From Paramacrobiotus richtersi (Eukaryota > Tardigrada > Eutardigrada > Parachela > Macrobiotidae): 36,032 nt of DNA. The number at the start of each line of letters is the position of its first letter. Within the stretch, counting starts at the first letter, position 1. The position numbers and the translations under genes were made by a program. Positions 30,216 to 36,032 of this stretch are shown here, piece after piece. Under the pieces are notes generated by a model. That model had not been told where the DNA came from and ran no database searches. It saw nothing but the letters and a program-made list of their open reading frames with translations. The stretch covers positions 1 through 36,032 of the forward strand of contig JAQGAU010000175.1 of the NCBI GenBank assembly GCA_034698045.1, given 5' to 3'.

Positions 30216-31183
30216 TCGTACTTCTTGTACACCAGACTATGAGTGCCAATTGGTTTTATGTTCGGTGATAAATCAAATCAAATCTGTGTTGCGTTGAAAT
30301 ACTGACACCTAAAGGCGGAGTTGGTAACAGGTGTGGATCTAGGCACTCAGCAATTATTTCAGCTGCGACCCATTGTAGCATTTATTGTTTAACACTTCGA
30401 CTAGGCGACGCTTTCGTATACACGAGTATTTTACTGTGCGTAATGAGCAAACGCCTCTTACTATCGAGAAACGGCATATGAAAAAACGATGATGTCACAA
30501 CACGCTCAATTTTTTTGTTGATGGACTGTTGTGACACGCTGCAGCACGATTGCCGTGCAAATCCACTAATCTGGAAAAAGTGATCGCTTTGTAAACTGCT
30601 TCCGGAAGATCAAATATCAGTAAAATTGACATCGTTTAGAACTATGTGTAATTTTACATCGCCTCGAAATTATGGTAAAAAAATGCATCACAAACTATTT
30701 TTCTAAAGGATTAAAGGGAAACCATTTTTTACACACGGTAGCGTAGTAAATCCAAGCCGATGAACAACAATTTCTGAAAACACATTTGCTCCGATTTAAA
30801 AAGTGCAGTGCAAAAACATCAAGTACTTATAACGCTCCAGACTTCTGGATGGTCTAGCACGTCAGTTGAAATCCTTTGAAAGAAACGCGAAAAGTGATAG
30901 GAATCGGAAAAGCGTTTGTCTAATTCGTCATTGAACCGGTGAGTGCTGGTAAATTCAGAATTTTCAAAAATAAGCAACTAAAGGCTTTATCACCTGTTGA
31001 AAATTGGGCTGCAGCCCACTTCTCAGGATCACAACATCCGTAACACTGTAAGCAAAAAGCGTCCCGACTTTAAAGAAAAGTTGTTAGTACACTTAAAGGT
31101 TTCCGGCTTTACGAAAACTTTCGTTGAGGAAACAATATCACGGGATATCACGGGATATGGTTCAAACAAGAAAACATGTGGCA
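30216..31183. other. Intergenic, short repeats only
   Basis: No gene is recognised. There is a hairpin with TGTCACAACA (30494-30503) and TGTTGTGACA (30528-30537), both followed by CGC, a palindrome at 31005-31018 and a short tandem TCACGGGATA pair near 31137-31156. Confidence 0.45.
31005..31018. repeat. Palindromic motif, copy 1 (TGGGCTGCAGCCCA)
   Basis: A perfect 14-bp palindrome in the context GAAAATTGGG...CCCACTT. Related copies occur at 32553-32566 and 32620-32633. Confidence 0.6.
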
Positions 31184-32023
31184 CTACACCGTACCGCGAT
31201 TGGGACAAGTCTTCTTTGGAGTACGTTCGCTCTTGAAGGCACTTCCGGTTTTGAGTGCTTCCAGTAAGTTATCCATTAACCCTTCTTCTTCCTCTGCAAA
31301 AAATGTGAGCTTTCCATTTGAAACACACATGCATGCAATACCGGAGCGTGAACTCTTACCGCCAGACAGCTCAGCAGCAAAGCGTCTCTGAGCCTTGTTT
31401 TCTCTCTCACGGAGTGCCCTTTCATGATTGATTTGTGCTAACCGTGCCTTCTCCTCGGCCTCCCTTGCGCGAAGGTTATCGTCGTAGGCCTTTCGGAAAT
31501 CCGATAGAAATTTCTGCATATTTCCGAAAAACTCTTCAATCGGATACTTCAGAGGGTCGAAACAGAAAAACGTCGCCAATTTATTATAGCAGTTCTCCAT
31601 TTTGGAATACATGCTCTGCAGCAGCTCAAGCTGTTCTCGCGCGCTCTTGGCAAACGGTCCCATGACAGAAACAAACTTATCAGAGCTGTCCTGTGCGGCT
31701 GCGGTTGAAAGTTGTCGTTCCAGCTGGGCGACGGAAACTTCCATAGATTTCAATGATTTGGCTACATTCTCTTTGGACACTACAAATGGTACACGACGGG
31801 CTTACTAGTACTACCAGGTCACAGAAATCTCTCAAAACATTCAACTACATGCAGTCAGTATAATACATAATTAATGTGGAAAAAAAACCTCACCCCGTGC
31901 TGCTTTGTCCACATGAAGGAGTTCTTCGGCAACTGACAGAGTGTCTGGATATTTGGCTTCCATTAGATCCACCAAGACATGAAGCAGCGTTTTTTTATTA
32001 TCAATTGTTTTAGTGTTGGTCAC
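31184..32023 (-). CDS. DIAPH (dia): Diaphanous-type formin, last two exons
   Basis: Exons on minus: 31894-32023 (43 codons, phase 1 end) and 31184-31779 (197 aa, stop TAG at 31184). The first begins VTNTKTIDNKKTLLHVLVDL, the late FH2-domain segment of formins, and runs through LSVAEELLHVDKAAR. The second gives the end of FH2 (VSKENVAKSLKSMEVSVAQL, PIEEFFGNMQKFLSDF), a charged helix (REAEEKARLAQINHER), and a C-terminal autoregulatory DAD: GLMDNLLEALKTGSAF followed by basic residues. MDxLLxxL plus a basic patch is the Diaphanous-type DAD that binds the N-terminal DID and is released by Rho. FH2 nucleates and elongates actin. The rest of FH2 and all upstream domains were not found in the following 2 kb, so the gene either continues over a long intron or is truncated. 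Confidence 0.85.
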
Positions 32024-32552
32024 CTGGAAATCAATCAGAATTCTGTTAGGTAACTGTTACGAGTCATTCATTATTACTGCTCTGTGTGTGACCTCGAGCA
32101 AATTTCACAGTAGACATATCGCTTTGCATTTCAACATTAATGATGGTATGAATTTCTGATACCAGCAGTTCTAGAAATGTCACAAAAATGCACGTTACAG
32201 ACGAGTTTCAAAAAGAGCAATACTACGGTTAGAGCAGTACAGAAGCTTCACAGTACTGCAGCCGAACAAATATCACAACCTGCAATAGAAGCAGTTACGC
32301 AGGTCAACCAGAGCGACTGTTTATGCCCGTAGAAGTCATTTTTGCCGTATGAAAAACGTTCACGTATGAAACTGTTTGTTATATAACCGTCAAGAATGTT
32401 TTCTGAATTTATCGGATGCAAACATCTGCTGAGGAACAGAAAATGTTTTACAACTGCTTTAGCTCCCAGTCAAACGCGGGCTATTTCCACGCAAAGGGTT
32501 CTGACAGTTCCGAAATAGGTTTCATCATTACCGTCACAAAATACTATTGAAA

Positions 32553-32566
32553 TGGGTTGTAACCCA
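32553..32566. repeat. Palindromic motif, copy 2 (TGGGTTGTAACCCA)
   Basis: Six-base arms around GT, in the context GAAATGGG...CCCACTTTCACG. Confidence 0.55.
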
Positions 32567-32619
32567 CTTTCACGACTCTTTTTGTTACCTTCTCAGAACA
32601 TGAAAAAATAATCTGGAAA

Positions 32620-32633
32620 TGGGCTCCAACCCA
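32620..32633. repeat. Palindromic motif, copy 3 (TGGGCTCCAACCCA)
   Basis: Imperfect palindrome in the context GAAATGGG...CCCACTTTTGACG, 67 bases after copy 2 and in the same orientation. Confidence 0.55.
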
Positions 32634-34019
32634 CTTTTGACGCCTTGCGTGACGGGAATGAATCAAGATTCACTAACTTTAGTAAAAACGCAGTAAGTGT
32701 AAATACTCGTTTTTAATCAGTTTTAGACCACAGTGTATTTCCATCGTGGTTTATTTCACTGCCGTGCGAGATTGCTTAGTAGTTTGCATGTAGCCAATAT
32801 TCTTTCTAATTGAAACGCGAAATAATTTGCTATATTTCTTAGCCACAGAACTTACCAGCAGTGGAAAGCGAAGTTGGGACAGCTAAAGGTTATTTTTTGT
32901 CCTTTCTTGGTACTGAGTGGCTTCTTCGCACAAATTTTGGACGCTACCGCTTTTTGACCTTTCCGGTACCAATGTCGCTTACTTTTAGGAGCATCTTAAT
33001 GCTTACGTAACTAGTTGGTCGTTTATCTGTGAGGCTGTTGAGATGACTAATCGGTTATGATTTTGCACTGTGTTGTTTTAGATTTTTGGGGAGCATAAGC
33101 GGTGATTGCAGTTTTTGGTGCTTGTTGTGGTTGAAATGCCTAAAAAATCGAACTGTCCTTTTTTTTAGATTTGTGCGTCCACAAATACAGCATCCGAATA
33201 AGAAAAAGTGTCAGCAATTGTTATTCACATTGCGCCTGCGTTGTTTTGTATTCTTCCAAGTGGTCACAGCAATGCTTTGTTGTTCTCGAAGATCTGCAGG
33301 CAGGTTGGCACTTGGCAGTGGTTTCCACAAATGTTGATCTGGTTAGTACTTCCATAAGTACATATCATAACCTTCGTGTTTAAATATCGGCCGAGTCAAA
33401 ACGCGGAATGCAACGATGTGCATGTTTTGGGCCGTGCGGTTTGCCAGTGGGTATGGCAGGCCGTATGGTGTGCATATTCTTGCCCCCACCAAAGTAGGGG
33501 CCCCTACCTCCCACCCCGCCTAAGGAACATGGCCGGTCCGTGTCATACATTTCCAAACTCAGTAAACTGCAGCCCGCAGATGGCGACGTATGGGTGGAGC
33601 GTCAAATTCGGCTGCCGCCCGCGATTTGGTTTTCTGTCGTTTTTCAAATATTATGCACAGGATGCTAAAGAAATTGCAATCAGCTCCAAATTTTCAGGAT
33701 CCCTGCAGGTTTAAGTTTTTTGTTGTTGTACAGCCTGTTGAGAACACCCTGGAAGTTCCATATAACGAACTAAAATTTTGTTACATTGTACTGACATCGT
33801 TCGACAACTCTCGGACTACAGCGCACCGTATGTTATTTGGAACGTACCAAGATGTCGTAAGCTGTGCACAAGTTTCAGCACGAACTGCAAGTTTCCATCT
33901 TACGACATTGACTTATGCGACTTCGTTCTGGAAATTGGCGGTTTAGATCCGGAAATTTCTTATAAACCTCGCGATGTTTGTCTTAAATTGACCTGATCCG
34001 AACAGTTCGGGATCTGAGC

Positions 34020-35845
34020 ATGGCGACCCGTGCTCACGATCTTCTCTCTTCTGCCTCCGATGCTCCATCCGACGCAGTCAGCATCGCTACAGAAGCCAAA
34101 GACAGTTTATCTATTTCACGATTCTGGCGATTAATTCCTCCTCCTGACAGAAAATTGCTCGTGGTGGGAGCATCAGCCATGGGAATCGGTCTTGTTGTAG
34201 GAGGGACCTCCGTGTACTTGTACCGTAGATGGACCGCCTCAGTACAACAGGAACAAGTCGAATCCCTTTCCCGCTCCCTTAGTGCGGTCTACGATGAGTT
34301 ACGCAGTCTCCAGCACGGGATGGTCCATGTCCAAGAGAGTCTGACGCAGCTGAACAAGGAACCCTTACAAGATGGACAAAAACAACGGAGACCTCGGAGA
34401 TTGCAGTTTTACGATTCGGATTCCGATGACGGCTCCGTGTACTTGTCCGCCGACGATGAGAAGCTCGAGAGGCGGCAGTTGAAACCCATACTGAAGAAAC
34501 GTCTGTCCAATGGACATGTGCCAGTTGATGGGGTGTTCCATGTACCAGCGGAAAATGGGGATATGGGAATAAGTCAGGGGTTGTCGGTGGCGAATATGCT
34601 CCCGGCCTCACCCCTTGGTACACCTACCAGTGACGATGATGATATCTATGAAGATGCGTTACAGGATGGGTTTGACGAAGGAGAACGCCAGGATTTCATA
34701 TTTGAGAAGGAATTCCAGCGGTAAGATAATAAGACGGCTTTGCGACGATTTACTACAATAGATTCGTTAGAAACGTGCACGTGGGCTGATTAGAATGAAC
34801 AGCATTTTGATCCAGTTTTTTACCGCCCGTATTGTGATTATTCTAAGAGCAATGGCAGAAAACATGTTTTAGCTTTTACATCTGTCGTTTTGGGGGTTCT
34901 GAAATGCCAACCAAAGTTTATTTTATCATTATGCTAGTAATTTTTTCCGCGGTTAAAGTTTACTTGGCACTTTGTGTAATTGAAATTGCGCGGTACGAGT
35001 ATTCCTGACAGTGAAAATGGTGCCCGTATGTTTTCGTGGGACATGTCTGGAAAAGTTCGGAAAACTCGACAAGCCAGACTCCGTCAGAATATAGAAACTG
35101 TAATCCAATTAGCTGTTCGTTGATATTTCACTGTGGTCAACTGGATTGGCGCTGATTAGTAGGTTTTGTGTAGGATGCACATAATCCTTGATAAAAAGAC
35201 ATGTAGGCATGTAGGGCTTTCTTTAATTACAGAGGTGACACCGGACTGCCTTCAGGGAGCCCCGAACAGCCTTCCCCTTTCGACGCGATGGACATGATCC
35301 TGGATGCATCCGTGACCAACGAACAGGTTACCCAAGCACTGGAACTGATACAATCGAAACGGTCCATGTTCGAAGAAGACCCGGAGTATTTATGGCGCCT
35401 AGCGAAAGCCACCTTTATATACGGGAATCAGTGTTTAAAACACGATATTCCATCGCGTATTGGCCTGATGAAAGAAGCCAAACAGTATGCTGATGCGGCG
35501 CGGAAGCTGACCAACTCACATCCCGATGTGCTCAAGTGGTGCGCCTTAACGACCGGTGGATTAGCTCGTTATGCTGAAACGACCCAGAAGATCAATTATG
35601 GACTGGCAACGAGGGACCTACTTCAGCAGGCGCTGGATTTGCGCCCCAATGATGCGTCATTGCACCACATTCTTGGTCGGTGGAATTATGAGATATCGCA
35701 GCTGGGATGGGTGGAGCGAACGGCTGTCAGGGCCATTTTCGGTAAATATGCCCAAGTGACCGTGGAAGACGCCAAGAGGTGCTTCTTGGAAGCGGAGAAA
35801 CTTAGACCGAAAATGTTCAAAAGCAATATGTATTATATTGCGAAG
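34020..35845 (+). CDS. RMDN3-like: RMDN3/PTPIP51-like protein, first two exons (3' end outside)
   Basis: Exons 34020-34720 and 35233-35845, both followed by GTAAG donors and joined in phase, give 438 residues so far (human RMDN3 has 470). A membrane anchor lies at about 45-68, then a coiled coil at about 74-112. Next is an acidic/serine patch (YDSDSDDGS, 131-139) leading into VYLSADDE (140-147), and later DDDDIYEDALQD (205-216); both look like VAP-binding FFAT motifs. Exon 2 encodes the helical TPR-like domain of the RMDN family: DVLKWCALTTGGLARYAE, HHILGRWNYEISQLGW, FLEAEKLRP and KSNMYYIAK. The family tethers ER to mitochondria, with RMDN3 on the outer mitochondrial membrane. The anchor and motifs favour RMDN3 over RMDN1. 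The last ~50 residues should follow downstream of the window. Confidence 0.88.
34721..35232 (+). other. Intron 1 of the RMDN3-like gene
   Basis: Starts GTAAGATAAT and ends TTTAATTACAG; 512 bp. Nothing else is recognised in it. Confidence 0.85.
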
Positions 35846-36032
35846 GTAAGTGGTAGTGATACCAAATCAACAAAATACTGTATTTTTACCACGAGTAATA
35901 AGTACATTTATCCCTTTCGAAAAGGTGTACTGAATATGCAACTTATGTTGTTATGAAGGAGTTTAGTGTTTGAAAAATCTGTTATCTAGAGAAACGTTAT
36001 AAAACTAGGGTAAATCAATTGAACGTAACTCA
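35846..36032 (+). other. Start of RMDN3-like intron 2, cut by the window
   Basis: Begins GTAAGTGG after the lysine of YYIAK. No acceptor with a family-like continuation is seen before the window ends. Confidence 0.75.

Larger units (their letters stand above)
32024..34019. other. No exon recognised; palindromes and RMDN promoter
   Basis: I looked on the minus strand for earlier FH2 exons of the formin and found none. The region holds two palindromic motifs (32553 and 32620). A G/C-richer patch at about 33420-33620 includes a CACCCCGCC GC-box-like string, which probably belongs to the promoter and 5' UTR of the + strand gene starting at 34020. Confidence 0.45.

Overview
The window is animal nuclear DNA. 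It has spliced genes with short GT-AG introns, AATAAA poly(A) signals and decayed transposons, and the recognisable proteins are metazoan: TMEM62, an RMDN3/PTPIP51-like protein, a Diaphanous formin and an F-box protein. The expanded, intronless rhodopsin-like receptors and the F-box architecture suggest an ecdysozoan invertebrate. A tardigrade is my best guess, but that is inference.

Left part (about 1-17.9 kb): a decaying tandem array of receptor genes. Each repeat unit holds a 5' flank with a shared promoter block, a single-exon ~348-aa GPCR, a conserved 3' flank and a conserved tail segment. Unit 1 is on + (only its 3' half is in the window). A second, N-terminal-only piece sits head-on against it on - (1259-1465). 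Three further units are on -: 5028-6074 (intact), 11713-12790 (nonsense codon plus two frameshifts) and 16108-17149 (two frameshifts). Aligning units with each other dates two insertions: a 5'-truncated retrotransposon fragment (3824-4482, 6-bp target duplication) and a 602-bp TA-flanked MITE (12948-13549). Between units 2 and 3 lie about 4.5 kb in which I see no gene.

Middle part (about 18-27.3 kb): a complete nine-exon TMEM62 gene on - (20105-25246, 625 aa), with a degenerate duplicate of its last exon and 3' flank just downstream (17990-18600). Divergent from it is an F-box gene on + (25677-27317), which carries an apparent one-base deletion.

Right part (27.3-36 kb): mostly gene-poor DNA with a retroposon tail (29708-30215). 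Then come the last two exons of a Diaphanous-type formin on - (31184-32023) and the first two exons of an RMDN3/PTPIP51-like gene on + (34020-35845, continuing past the window). The RMDN3-like protein has a membrane anchor, a coiled coil and two FFAT-like motifs, as expected for an ER-mitochondria tether.

The genes do not form a pathway. The window looks like a recently duplicating receptor cluster next to unrelated housekeeping genes. I did not find a convincing new multi-gene system. The best leads are the insertion histories read from the paralogous units, the conserved promoter block and opposite-strand frame of the units, and the paired FFAT-like motifs.
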